From the NCBI RefSeq assembly GCF_000143535.2, contig NC_037315.1, forward strand, positions 744,001-808,000: 64,000 nt of DNA, written 5' to 3'. A model generated the notes under the pieces. It made no database searches. It saw only the letters and a program-made list of their open reading frames with translations, and was not told where the DNA came from. The position numbers and the translations under genes are program-made. Shown here piece after piece: positions 46,617 through 59,960 of this stretch. The stretch's first letter is position 1; every line of letters begins with the position of its first letter. Origin of the DNA: Botrytis cinerea B05.10. Taxonomy: Eukaryota > Ascomycota > Leotiomycetes > Helotiales > Sclerotiniaceae.

Positions 46617-47496
46617 ATGAAGCTGTCCTGGATTGTGGTTACCGAAATCTTTGCGTGGAGGGTATCCATTAGAGCGTCTTCTATTAAGTTTACGATTCTC
46701 CAGAGGAAAACAAATCGTATTCGGAATCGAACTGGCAACCTTGCGCTTGTATCTAAACTCGATATTGGGCTACCCTCAAAGGACTTCTTTCGCCGTGGAA
46801 TCATGCGTCCTGCGAAATTGATCGTACATTCACCTATTGTTTTATCTACAGCGATATACACTGGTGTGATAAATGGCTACCTCTATTTACTTTTTACTAC
46901 CTTTACGGTGGTATTTGAGGAGACATATGGATTCAGTTCTGGACTTTTTGGGCTAACGTATCTCGAGTTCGGTGTCGGTTCCATGGTCGGCCTAGTGTTT
47001 TTTTGGGTACTTCTCAGATCGTATGATGAAGAATTCTACCGCAAAAGCTAATGCTCACGCTGCTGAAGCCGGCCAAGAACCACCTGGTATGAAATCTGAA
47101 TACCGTCTCCCACTTCTGATTCCGGGTTCCTTTCTCATTCCAATGAGCCTTCTTCTCTATGGGTGGACGGGCGAATACAAAATTCACTGGATTGTACCCA
47201 TCCTCTCCACCACTCTTATCGGTGTCGGTGATATGTTTGTGTTCATGTGCATCAACCTTTATCAAGTTGATGCATTCACGATATTTGCTGCAAGTGCTTT
47301 AGCTGCTAACGCACTTTTCAGAAGTGTAATGGGAGCAGTGCTTCCTCTTGCTGGACAACAGATGTATGAGACATTGGGTCTGGGATGGGGAAATAGCTTG
47401 TTGGCTTTTCTGGCAATCGGGATGATTCCTGTACCATTTGCGTTGCTGAAATGGGGGGAAATCATAAGGAAGAAGTATTCGGTAAGCAACCTGTGA
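46617..47496 (+). pseudogene. C-terminal half of a DHA1-type MFS drug transporter, frameshifted
   Basis: The first segment (46617-47051) enters the family at ILQRKTNRIRNRTGN and carries one cytosolic loop and the first helices of the second half (VLSTAIYTGVINGYLYLLF, FEETYGFSSGLFGLTYL). At about 47008 the frame shifts: the conserved VFFWVL-SDRMMK join needs one C removed from CTTCTCAG. The second segment (from the ATG at 47023 to 47496) supplies the last four or five helices (LPLLIPGSFLIPMSLLLYGW, IGVGDMFVFMCINLYQVDAF) and a polar C terminus. The N-terminal six helices are not found upstream. It is therefore a truncated and frameshifted relic of a multidrug/proton antiporter and should not be functional. 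Confidence 0.75.
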
Positions 47497-50400
47497 ATCT
47501 GATGAGTTGAAGATTCTTTTGAAGTAACTGTAAATAGGGGTTGCAGACATTGATCATATATATTCACCTGGGCTTACCAAAATCTTTTCAGCAAAAGCAC
47601 TTGCATATGTTCGTTCCATGTTCCTATCTCTTTGCTTCGACTTTAGTACTCACTGCAATTGCAATGTAAATCAAGGTGTTTGCAGTATTTTCGCAACGCC
47701 CGAACAAGCAATCAGTGATTTCTTCAAGCAATTCTTTATTTCGCGAACCTGCACACCATTCATGCATGCTCTACTATATATTCCCATATAAGTCAGGAAA
47801 CTCCAACAAACAATGCTGTCTAGCCCATCTCCTCATCACCATAAATCGACCTCCAAATGGCCATGACTAACGATACCAGACCTGCAACCTCAACTACGGA
47901 AATTCATTTAATAATAGATTTCCTCTCAAAAATTCGAACAAGAACATAGACCGAAATTTCCAATGACAATAGAGCTCACTGTGTCATGGAACCGCCCATT
48001 TCCTGATCTTAATTGGCGACAAGCTTCACAGCAGTACGATGTCGTAGTGGGCTTGCAGCTCCTTCTGCGTGTTTTCTGTGCCGGGAAGGATGAAAGAACG
48101 TATTGTTGTCTGCTGGTGGGATTAGACGCATGTAGTTGAGCTGGCGTAAGTTACAATCCCTGTTCTTGTGTAGGGTAAAGGATGGGTGAGAGTATTATCT
48201 TTTTTAATAGGGTGTACCAAGAACTATTGCAATGAGCATACCTGTAATTATCTAATCGCAGAGCCTAGTACCGCTTACCACTAGACCAACTACAATGACA
48301 TCATGCTCCTGACTCCACCCTAATCTATTAGTGTGAAAACTAGTGTTTGGACTAGGCATCGTTTGAAGATGCTAATCGTAAGGTTGAAAAAGAACTATTG
48401 AAAATTTCTCAAATTTATGAAGTGACTAAAACATCATAGCTAATAAGGGTCTTTCAGAAACCTGTTGCTAGTGAAAATGCTAGTCCGGAACTTGCATCTG
48501 CTCAATCACTTTGTACCATTCCCTTCTATTGATTAGCATGAAGAGTATTGTTAAAGTAATCAAATATATTAGCTATCAGCTTATCTAATCTGCATATATT
48601 CCCACTCAGCGCGCATCTCACTAGGACAAAGAAACATGGAAATGACGCGGAACTATCTATCCATTCACCATTAAGCACCAATTTGCAAGCCAACAGTCTT
48701 CAGACAACTAATTCAAGTCTTACCAGCAAAAGCTCTAGTAGCGTTCGAGACTCAAGCTCCGAGTTGTTGTAAAAGTGAAATCTCATCCCATCCCTCGAGA
48801 TTAGTAGCACTGAAACATCTTATGTAGCTTGGGTGGGTAAGACTTAAACCCGGCAGGTACATTCTTGGGGACTTCTACCAACCGTTAGTCCATAAGATTG
48901 TCTGCAATACTTGACTCATCAACATCAAGAGCGCAAGTACACCTCGCTTGCCAACGAGCAATGATATGGAAACTGAAATCTCTACTATCAAAACAACGTG
49001 CTGGTAAACGAACAATTCGATACCAACTAATCATATCTTACACCCCACACGTTGTGTTTTCTCACCTCATATCTTACATAATTCCCACGTATCTCTTCGT
49101 CTGTAAGCTACCGAGAAATAAGCATCGGCAGTTCACAACCAACAACCAACAACCAACATGTTGCATATTATACCTAGGCAATCCCCAATCTCCTAAAGTA
49201 ATATAAACCAGTCAAATTCAATCAAACCAAAAGCGCATGCATTTGTGCAGGCAGCCTTACGGCGCACAGTCAGCGATCCCAATTTCAAAACAAATCACAA
49301 TCCTAGAGTCTAGTAGATTCATTCCAATGGATATCAAAAGAAATCATACGTGTGGCACATTGCCACATTTCGAGAGCTACATTGATGGTCGACCACACTG
49401 CATGGAAAAGCAATTTCTTTCTTGTTGGGTCCGATCATTGCATCTATGCCTTTCTCTCAAAAACTCTAACCTACCTTGCATACTTACTTTATGTACGTGG
49501 TTGACGGCACGGTTCTGAAACAATCTCTCTCTTGGAACAAAGACAATCTCAACATAGCACCATATAAACTCAAGATGTCTCTCCGCTTTTCGACTTCCCA
49601 CATCCCATTTCAATTTCTAACTACATCCTCAAGTCGCAGAAAATCCAACACCGAGTGGGAAAAATGTTTTACACTGTCCCCGTAGATCTTGGCTTCAGCA
49701 TCACATTACCCATTCGAGAACTCAAGAAAGTTCGTAAGAATAGCAGCAATAGTCAACGCCCGGCCAGATCTCCACGCCGACTATCATTTCATTTCAAACA
49801 TCTGATACCTCCTACTTTTACGGTACGGCGATGTTAGCTCGATTTGCTGGTTTAGGGGGAGGAAAATGACGATCTCTGATGACCCTGGCTTTCTAATCCT
49901 TATACTGGCAGATGAATTTAATTAATTACACTTCTAGTATGGTTCTTCCTTTTTTAGGTCTCTTGCCGTCGCTAACAATTTTCTAGATAAGTGATGAGCA
50001 AGATGTCAAAGATGCCTCCAGCAATCCTTCCGAAATCAAATCTTAGATCTCTATTCGACTCTCTTATAGTCTTTCAACCCGGTGGCAGGTGTCTGGTCTC
50101 GTACGCTCACGAAATTGGTCCACTCAACTTTGAATGTGGCATTAGACGTTTGGTTTGTGGTGAGGGAATCAGGATTAGATCTTTCCCTGTAACATGTTTG
50201 CGTACTGGGTTTTAAGGGAGCTGGAACACCGAAGGAGACCACGGATCTGAGCACGAAAATCGTTTCCATATGGGCGAGTGGCGTTATCGGTGTTGAAGAG
50301 AGTACGCATCAAGAAAGAAAAATTTCCCCAAAACTAATAGGAGATCGCGTGCGCGGTACTTGTGAGTTGTCTTCTTGCTTCGGAAGCACACTTTATGAGC

Positions 50401-51129
50401 ATTGCATTAACCTCAATTTTCGGTAATGAAGTTTCAAACAATATTTCCACATGTTTTTCTCATGACTACCAAATACCATTCCTTGAGACCTGCCAGAAGA
50501 ATGTGATAGAAAAATTGTCGAGAGCATCAAAGAAAACACTGCACTGGCAGCTGTTCGGGTTTGATACACTTGTGATAACCCCTGCTCAATATAGGTATAC
50601 GGCGTTGAGCGAAACCAAATTTTCTGGTACCAGAATTCGAAAACTGGCCATACCTAAGTTATTGGAAAGTAAACATCTAATGATATATTTCCCTCCGTAT
50701 ATCTTCTGACCCAAGATAAGGTGGGGGCTGTCAAAGGCTGAAAATCTGACATCAGAAAATTGACCTAGTACTTCCAAAGAATCCTTCAGCGGTAACCATC
50801 CCTATAATCTACGATGGTAATATGCCCCCTATTCTTGTAGTAGCGAATCAATCAGCTAATGATAAGCCATCCTTCAATTCTGTAACCGCCGCATGGGAAT
50901 TTCCTGTACTCTTCATGCCGGGTAGGTATTTTTGACGTCAATCCTTCACTTAGAGCCATAATTCAGAATACAGATAGATATCTTGTGTATCCGCGCTAGA
51001 ATAATCTGATTCGACTTTACTTTTCCTGCCTTCGAGACTTTTAGTTTTGCACTTACAATTGCAGAATGCGATCGATTAAGTGTTGGTGAACTCTTTGCCA
51101 TTTTACGTGACACATCACAATCGTTAATA
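47497..51129. other. Longest gene-poor stretch of the window
   Basis: 3.6 kb with no supported gene. It holds a tRNA-like 5' half on the minus strand (48300-48240) and a short ACCAACA tract at 49134-49158. ORFs at 48898-49206, 49237-49518 and 50362-50709 have no coding bias or domain. Confidence 0.5.
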
Positions 51130-52087
51130 ATGCTTCGAATTATTTCTCTCGTTTTCATTGGTTTGCTCAATGGATTTGTGGAAGGACAATGCTATAGCTA
51201 TGGGGGTGTCGAGATGGATTCGACATATAAGCCATGTAATGGCTCAGCGCCCGTTAGCATGTGCTGTCATCTAGGGGTTATCAACAACGGAGGAGACGAA
51301 TGTGGCTCTGGATCTACGTACGGTCTTTGCGGTATAAGTGGAACGCAACTTTGGAGAGAGTCCTGTACGGATAAGACATGGCAGTCTCCGCTGTGTTTAA
51401 AATTGTGTGTCGGAGGTATGGAATCTCTAATGTATAGTGGACACTGTAGCAAGAAACCTTAGCTGATAATTTTGGTATGCAGCAAACGATACCGAGATTA
51501 CAGCATGTCCAAATGGCAGTTATTGTTGCGGGAAGAATGCAGCTGATTGTTGCAACGCGAATGAAGGAAAATTCATAGTCAATAACCAAGTGTCGGATAC
51601 AGCAGCCAGGGATTCTTTGAGCTCTCAAACTTCCCAAACTACAGCTGCATCTTCAACACCAATCAGCATACAAGCATCTGAATTTATGTCAACCACTACT
51701 TCTGGAATGCTATCAGCTGTAGTCCAAACAAGCACCGTCCAGGCATCAGTCTTGATTTCAACAGTATACCAACCTCTACCGTCATCAACCTTGACGGCCT
51801 CCTCCTCAAATACACCCCAGTCTTTGTCGATAGGTGCAAGAGCTGGGATAGGAGCAGGCGCTGGGGTCTTCACCGTGCTAGTTTCCTTACTCGCATTATT
51901 ATTGTGGAAGCGAAAGCAACCCGGGAGCAAATCGCATGAACTCCCAGCTACAGAAATTAAACCATCACTCTTCAACCCCGGAAGGAGACCGAAGCATGTG
52001 GATAGAGTGGAAGTGGATGGTACAACGCCAAGGGCAGTGGAAGTTCATGAACACGGAAGGCAAATCGAGCCTACTGAGATGCTGTGA
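51130..52087 (+). CDS. Cysteine-rich single-pass membrane protein (signal peptide, S/T stalk, TM)
   Basis: Exons 51130-51415 and 51483-52087, intron 67 nt; 296 aa. Residues 1-19 are a signal peptide (cleavage likely before Q20-C21). The ectodomain to ~125 has about 16 cysteines, including CYSYGG, MCCHLG, YCCGKNAADCC. A Ser/Thr-rich, probably O-mannosylated stalk spans ~130-210. A glycine-rich TM helix lies at ~214-237 (GAGAGVFTVLVSLLALLLW), stopped by KRK, and a ~60-residue cytosolic tail follows. The layout is like WSC/Mid2-type fungal surface sensors or the cysteine-rich membrane proteins common in plant-associated ascomycetes, but the cysteine spacing fits no domain I can name. A surface role is inferred from topology only. 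Confidence 0.8.
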
Positions 52088-52529
52088 ATTTAATCCTTCG
52101 GATGAAAGACCTGTCCTTGGGTGAGGATGGTGTTATTAATTAGGTTCTCCATGAACGAATTGAAAATAGATGACATTGATTCTCATCAGATTGTATTAGT
52201 TGAAGTAGTTTATTCACAGTCGTCTCTGACTCAAAAGAAGAAAAGTAACTACGGTTCTGTTCATTTCCGTGTTCTGTCCTGAGAAAGGAAGGAACGGCCA
52301 CTAGCACGACATTAAGCCCTCCCCCCTTAGATCGAAACTTGTTTCGAACCTTCTGTTCTTCTTTTCATCGAATTCATTAAGCAGTGCTTAATGGGAAATC
52401 CATGGGTTGTTATCTGATATATAAAATTGATAATGATTTATCTTCCCATTTGCATGCGGCCCATTGATGCATGGTTTCTGATTGATTGATTCTCACAATA
52501 TACTGGATTGTCCCAATTCATGAAATCCA
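52088..52529. other. Intergenic, convergent 3' flanks
   Basis: Spacer between the membrane protein (+) and the first Clr5-domain gene (-). Nothing recognised. Confidence 0.6.
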
Positions 52530-53891
52530 CTAAACGACTTCCGGTGCAAACGACGGCCCGGGCGACGACATAGCATTTCCAGATAGACATCTGCGCTCAG
52601 CATTCTCTATCATTCTGTCGACACTACCATCGATCCAGGATGGTGAATTCCCTGTCCATAAGCCCACCAACCTTCTATATTTTACCAATAGTCGATCAAT
52701 TTTGCTTCTCTCCTGAGCTGCTAGAGCTTCATTCCATTCAAAAATCTCCAGCGAGTATTTGTAAAAGGATAGATCAACATCGACCTCTTGATTGCGAAAA
52801 TCCTTCAAAATATCGACGTATTGTTTATGTAAAGATTTTGCCTCATCAATTTTAGCGATAGTGAGTGGCTTCAATGATTCGAGTCTATTCTTGTAGTCCT
52901 GCAGTAGTTCTTCGCCCATGACAGCAAGAGCACAGAGATGGAAAACCGAGCCTGGCTCTGCGATAAATCCAGATGACGCATCCAGAAGGTTGTCTTTTAC
53001 AGTTTGCCATTGATCCACGTATCTAGTATAACCCCAAATAACACTCCAGATACTCTGTGATGGCGATACGTTGTGTAGAATCGAAGCTTTGAGGAACGCT
53101 TTGGTCAAAGTGATGCGCTCTGGGAAAGGAACATTTTCATCGATAGATTTGAAATAATTGCCGCCGGTGAGAGAGGAACCGAGTAGGTTTTTGCAATGGT
53201 TGGGATTATTCAACCAAGAAATGGCACAGGCCAAATATTCCCCATCCGATTGCCATTTCTGCAACAAAGGTTCGAAGACATGTTCGGCAGGATATAAAGT
53301 ATGTATTAAAGGAAGTAGCTCCGAAAGTTTCATGGGCCTTGAAGGAATAGATATTTCTGGGGCCCGACCTCTCGCGGGACTGTGGGGTTTCGAAGGGATG
53401 TAGTAGCCATATTGGGGTTTCTCAGACGAGCTATGAGGATCGGATGATGACGTTGGCGTATTGGTGTTATGTGATGAATCGTTCCAGATACAAGACTGAG
53501 TAGGATATTCATTCATGAGTAGATCCGTAAAGCTATGGGGATGGGATTGATGATTGTTCAACAATAGTAAGAAATCCGCATCTTTCAAATCGTCTTCAGC
53601 AAGTTCCGGTTCAACAGAGGAAGTCGATTGTGGATCTCGGGTGCGGCATCTGTTATTTGATTTGTATTTTTTGATTCCCCATTCACGAAGCATCATTCGG
53701 TACGAGCGAATGCTAGAAACACATATTTAGCATTCCAGAAGACATCCCGAAGAAAGAAAATAGTGATCGACTCACCTTGCGCCAAATCCGCGAGTCGATA
53801 TCAAAATTTCCCTAACTTGCTCCAACGTTTGCCCTTCCGTAACATAGAGCTGCTCCAGCTCTTCCTTTATGCTTGCCCAATCCTTTGGCAT
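52530..53891 (-). CDS. Clr5-domain protein, 432 aa
   Basis: Exons 53891-53776 and 53712-52530, intron 63 nt. The first ~52 residues are a Clr5 domain: W5, then KEELEQLYVTEGQTLEQVRE, RGFGAS and, across the splice, IRSYRMMLREWGIKKYKSN. Splicing is needed to complete it, which supports the model. The rest is unconserved to my eye: a low-complexity S/N/P-rich linker (~60-150) and a long helical C-terminal region (~165-425) with W and L repeats. Clr5 is named for a fission yeast heterochromatin/silencing factor, and the domain is widespread and expanded in filamentous fungi. It is usually taken as DNA- or chromatin-related, but most members are uncharacterised. Confidence 0.85.
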
Positions 53892-54918
53892 TGCCGCGGT
53901 TTATTCATTTGATACGTATAGGCCTTTGATGCTGTAGAATCGAATCGACTCGAGTTTCCATCTTGCTGGATTCTTCAGATGTTGAACGGGCGAACCCCTC
54001 ATAATAATAATGAGTGGGAGCAACATCAGATAGACAAGAGCCGCAGCCTCGTCTCGAGCGAGTGGCGTGGCGAATAAATACTGTGTCATTCATTCATCAC
54101 TTTCTGCTGTTACTGTTGACGCGTTCCGTTCTTTTGCGCAGTCTGCCAAGTGTCTCGCTCCTTCCCTGTTTCCGACGATGATATAAGCGGACACCTTTTG
54201 CCCTCGCCACCACGATGTGAAGTATTTCTTGTGCTACGTGCTAGTACAGCGCTGATGTTAGGCGGTTTTTTGCTGCTTTACAAAGGAAGGCTTTAGAAAA
54301 TGCTAAATATCCACGAAAGTGCAATTGCACTTTTGAGAACACAAGGGTCTCGTGTATGTTTGTACGTGCGAATCGTACAAGAAAGGGTGTATGATTGGCT
54401 CGTTTACACTCCTAGCTCTGTATCAAGATTGAAAATCATGCTTACTGCAGTCATCCTTTTTCTCCAAGTTCTAATCGTGAGCACCAATCACCAGATAATC
54501 TCATGGCGATGAATGATTTTACTACCAAGAGCGGAAAGAGCGGAGTATCAGGTTGAGTTTTTGCTGCTCTCCACGTGTTTGTTACATAGCTACTCCCCGC
54601 CTGAATCGGCCAAGAGATCCTTCGAGTTATTTACTACAGAAGCATTGAATCCGAATGTCGTGGCGAGTGACGATTCAGTAGGCAAAATGAAGTTTTGCCC
54701 TTTTTGCGGATTGCACTTTCAAAACTGCGAACCATTTCACATTTGCAAAGTGCAAAACCGATTCGTATACTGAATGGCATTAAGTAGTGCCCAAATCCCC
54801 AAGATGTTGATTCTCTATTTCATAACCTTGTGCTTTCAATGCGAAGAAAGCTCCTCGCAATCAAGAATCTCAGCAGCGATTTCTATTCAAACAAATTGAA
54901 GTTGTCATTTTCTCGAAA
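53892..54918. other. Intergenic between Clr5 gene and disordered-protein gene
   Basis: Contains a possible small zinc-finger ORF (54513-54773) listed separately. The frame of the 54919 gene is open upstream to about 54832 without an ATG, so a further 5' exon is possible. Confidence 0.5.
54513..54773 (+). CDS. Small ORF ending in a C-x2-C/H-x-C motif (uncertain)
   Basis: An 86-codon ORF whose last 30 residues read KFCPFCGLHFQNCEPFHICK, a C-x2-C...H-x-C arrangement like one zinc finger, and the frame stops nine codons later. It could be a lone peptide, an exon of a larger gene, or the broken start of a C2H2 protein. Support is limited to the motif and an acceptable ATG. Confidence 0.25.
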   Translation: MILLPRAERAEYQVEFLLLSTCLLHSYSPPESAKRSFELFTTEALNPNVVASDDSVGKMKFCPFCGLHFQNCEPFHICKVQNRFVY

Positions 54919-55725
54919 ATGGCCCCCATGTACTCGGGGCACAGAAGTGATCTTCGCCGAGATCAAGCAAGGTATGTATCTTATCAAACATTTGTTTACA
55001 TGACCTCGGTACGGCTTTACAACTTTTAATCTAACTAAGACTACAGCACTCATGGGGTCAAGCATCAATACTCATCATTTCAATCAACCAACCATTCCCC
55101 CATCAACGATGTTCGTCAAAGACCACATAATGTACCCACAACCACTTCAAACACTCAAATCCACCCACAAATTCTGAGCCATGAGGCCCTTAGTCAACAC
55201 ACTATTCACCAGGCTCAACTCTTCCAAAACCCATATCATACGCACGTTATCTTACAAAACGAGATCCGGAGCCTTCAGAATGGGTTCACTTCCCTTGGTG
55301 TCGACGTTCCATTTGATCTTTATCAAAATGAAATAGGCGGATACCACGCCTACAATGATAGGATAGAGAGTACTCCTCCGCAGTATTTCACTGCCGACAT
55401 TTCATATAACTCCCATAGCCAATTATACACTCCGAATTCGATCCCCACACAACCTCATCCACTATCCCACGGAGACTCAACTAAATATCTCGCTCCCGCA
55501 AGCACAGCCCCACACACTACCCAGCCCAAAGAAGACGATTGCACATGGACCGAAATAAGTCTTGAGTACGATAACAACGAGCAAGATGTGATGGGTTCGA
55601 GCAACGAGCTGTATGGTACAGGAGCTCAGTTCCAAGTATCTTCACATGACATTCCACAATACTTTGCTTCGGTCTCTCAACTGGAGATTGATACAACGCA
55701 AGGATCGCTATCGCCCACTACCTGA
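54919..55725 (+). CDS. Disordered Q/H/S-rich protein, 243 aa (spliced, no ATG in main exon)
   Basis: Exons 54919-54971 and 55047-55725, with a 75-nt intron (GTATGT donor, CTAAC branch site, CTACAG acceptor). The main exon is an ATG-poor open frame of 226 codons easily missed by ORF callers. Its product is rich in H, Q, S, T, N and Y (HQYSSFQSTNHSPINDVRQR, SQHTIHQAQLFQNPYHTH, YTPNSIPTQPHPLSH), with an acidic C-terminal segment (WTEISLEYDNNEQDV). The composition resembles activation domains of fungal transcription factors, but there is no DNA-binding domain in the mapped part. The small upstream exon starts at MAPMYSGHRSD. The open frame upstream leaves room for another start. Confidence 0.6.
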
Positions 55726-57866
55726 ATTAAAATAGAACTTCTAATTGGGATGCTGCGATCGAGTAGAATTGGTTTGGATCTTGGAAATGCAAAAGATGAT
55801 ATCCGGGCAACAGGGGAGATACTCGACGGGCTGGTTCTCTGAGGGCATGAGCGACCAACGATTCGGGCTTGGGATGTTCTCATAAAACATAACACAAAAG
55901 AGAATGCAAATGTGATGATAGACAGATATAGTAATGGTAGCAACAATCCATCTCCTGACATCCAAAATTGCGGCAAAATCCTGTGGAATAGATCGAGTTG
56001 TCATACTTTTGATAACCATAGCAGACCTCAAATTTCTTCATCACTCTAGCTACCCTGTAACCAATTTTCAAAGTTCAACTGTAACTTTGTCTATCACGCC
56101 ACATTTGTCTCATTCTAAGATATGCTAATCAATTGGGCAGATTACTCGATATCTCGGGATTGAAAACAACCGAAATCACATTGCGGAGTATACCAATCAG
56201 TTGATTCTTCAACCGTACAGCTAGGGACAAACTCTGATAGACCCTTGGTTCTAAAAATCAAAATGGTGTGGCTGAACCCCCATCCTTATACCATACACCG
56301 ATGGCTCGAAAGGTGGCGGAAATCCGAACCGTTCATGCGAGCATGCATGCTGGAAATGCGAACACGCACATGAATGACATGATTGGGGATCGTATTCGTG
56401 TCAGCCACAGCACAACAATCTACTGAACGTGATTCGGTGTGGCTTGTTTTCAATCCTTGTCAATTGGCTGCTTTGCCAGGAGACCGAAAACGCGTAGGAA
56501 TCTTAAATCAATAGAGTAGCGGAGCAAGTACAATGATGAGTTAGGGTATGACCGTCTGGATTGCTTGAAGATTCTGCCCCAAAGTTTGTGACCATCAAAC
56601 TCAAATAAGAAGAAATGATTCTAATTCCAATAAATTCATTCACATCAGATGCGAGAAGGTGGGCACGGCGGGGTAACTTTGTTAATCCTTAGCGCTGAAC
56701 CTTAGTGTTCTCTCGGCGTTTACCCTGTTTTGAATTAACCCCCCTCTCTCAAATGATTTGTCGAATAGAAAATAATAATAAAACATCCCAAGCGCCTCGT
56801 ACCAAATCAATCAGTTTTATTTCTAGAGCGCAACGCTTGAAGTATTTCTCACGAAGAAAGTTTCTCGACCTCTTGAAGTTGCATCTTCATGGTTCCGGAA
56901 GCCGCTGAAGATTTTGGGGAGATGCAACAGACCTCTAGGTTTGAAGAATCACTGCCAATTGTAGAATGAACGGGCCAGCGACCGATGAAATACTTTGGTC
57001 TCAAAGCGCTACAGAGAGCGAATGATGAGGTGATGAGCTGTACAACTAAAAACACGATTTAACCTCGACGGCGCCAAAAGTGGTGGGTGAAGTAGCAGTC
57101 GGCGCATTTCTTGTCTGAGGTAGCCAGAAATGAATATTGGCTTATGACGCGAGGGTCTTGGAGATTTACCCAAGAGCGCGACGCCGAAGGGACGGTTCAG
57201 TGATATGATGAAGATTTTGGCACTAGAGCGCCACACTACGCCGCGCAAGTGCCGGTGGATTCGACTTTATGAACTTGTGATGCGAAATTCTCTGAAGGAA
57301 TGCATAATTCCTTCACTGGTGAAGTAGATAGATTGCAAGCAACGTTATCTCGTGGGGGCAGCACTCCGTGTTCACAAACCCCATAAAAATTCATTATTCA
57401 CCATCACCAAACTCCCACTTTTCCAAATTGAGCGCCAATTTGCAATTCAGCGCATAGGAGTGTTTTCGCTATCCAGTATGCATCTTGCACAATTGGACGA
57501 ATCTTCTTTATCGGTGCCATTGTTTACTGGAGTGTGTTAATTGTAGAAATGTTAACCGCTGAGTGGAGGCGGTTACCCCTCTAGGTTCCCAGTAACAAAC
57601 TCCAGTAATCTTCAATTGCCATGCTTTCATGCACGTCATGTATGACACTCGTGAAAACCATTGAGCGCGCTTCCCCACTATGCCAATTGTACCTATCAAC
57701 AAAACAATGTCACATCAATACCAGAGACATTATGGGCCAATAGTTTTTCGTCGCAGGGAGAGCAGCAGGAGAATATATATCTCCCCATTTGCTCTTTCGA
57801 ACAAAAACAAAAATTCCAGAATATCAAAGACACAAAAATTGTACTTCCTCAAATATCATCCGCAAC
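55726..57866. other. Intergenic, disordered-protein gene to second Clr5 gene
   Basis: 2.1 kb, AT-rich, no supported gene. ORFs at 55677-56031 (-) overlap the 3' end of the preceding gene and look random. Confidence 0.5.
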
Positions 57867-58397
57867 ATGCAGAACACATTCGAACATCATAAAACCGAAA
57901 TCAAGCATCTGTTCTTCTCGGAACATTTGACTATGTCTGCAATTCAAGAAATCATGAGGAAGAAATACGACTTCAATGCATCGTGAGTAGAACTATCGTT
58001 GAGATACCTGAGTAAATACTGATAGTTCCACAGGTTATCGGCATACAAAACCAAGCTTGCTGAGTGGAATATGTTTATCCCACTCTCAAACAGTACCAAA
58101 GTTATGAAGAATCGACTTCTTCTGGGTAACAGAAAACGACCCGAGCGCCTATATGACCTCTCGAGGTCTACTCCACGCTCTGTTCCATTGACACCTCCGT
58201 TGAGCCCTCCGGCCTTGAAATATCAAAATGGGAATACTCGCATCAAGCAAGAACGGGTCGCCCCTTGTTCCATATCTTTAGTCGTCCACTCGGGCGAGAA
58301 GAATTCCAGGGAGTCATTTTATCAAGACGAATATATCGTCATCCTTGCAGAGCTCCGCGGAAGACTTGGAGCTGCACTTGGCCGGGAATCAGGCTGA
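57867..58397 (+). CDS. Short Clr5-domain protein, 159 aa
   Basis: Exons 57867-57982 and 58034-58397, intron 51 nt (GTGAGT donor, CTGATA branch region, CAG acceptor). The N terminus is a Clr5-like domain: EHHKTEIKHLFFSEHLTMSA, then IQEIMRKKYDFNAS and, across the splice, LSAYKTKLAEWNMFIPL. The intron position (after the F-x-A-S block) matches that of the 52530-53891 Clr5 gene, which suggests common ancestry. The remainder is a basic P/S-rich tail (PRSVPLTPPLSPPA) and a short helix. The first conserved W is replaced by F. The frame is open upstream to an ATG at 57789; the 57867 ATG sits closer to the domain start. Confidence 0.75.
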
Positions 58398-58793
58398 AGA
58401 AGTTTAAGCACGCAAAGAATCACCAAGAGAAACCATGAGTTTGTAGCAACGCAAGCCAAGCATAGATGTAGGAGGAGAGCAGGGGGAAACTATTGCAATT
58501 GGGCAAAGGCATGGGGGCAGAGGAGCATAAGGCTTTCGCCAAGAAGACTGAGATGAAGAGAATGCATGGTCATCGTGGAAGGCAGAATACGCAAAGGGGT
58601 GGCAGTGATACGGTGATCATGTAGGCGATTGGGGATATCATTTTAGCTCATAGCTCCTAGTCCAGGATCTGTCTAACCAGATACCTCCTCAGAAGAGGAC
58701 TTCAAATACCTTCTCAGAGGGGGACTTCATTTCCAGATAGACAGCCTCAGACCGTTCGAGGAGAAACAACTCTAATAGAAAATTCAAACCATT
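58398..58793. other. Intergenic, convergent 3' flanks
   Basis: Spacer between the short Clr5 gene (+) and LYS12 (-). It contains an imperfect direct repeat near 58676-58732 (AGATACCTCCTCAGA... / AAATACCTTCTCAGA...). Nothing else seen. Confidence 0.6.
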
Positions 58794-59960
<1,167 letters not shown>

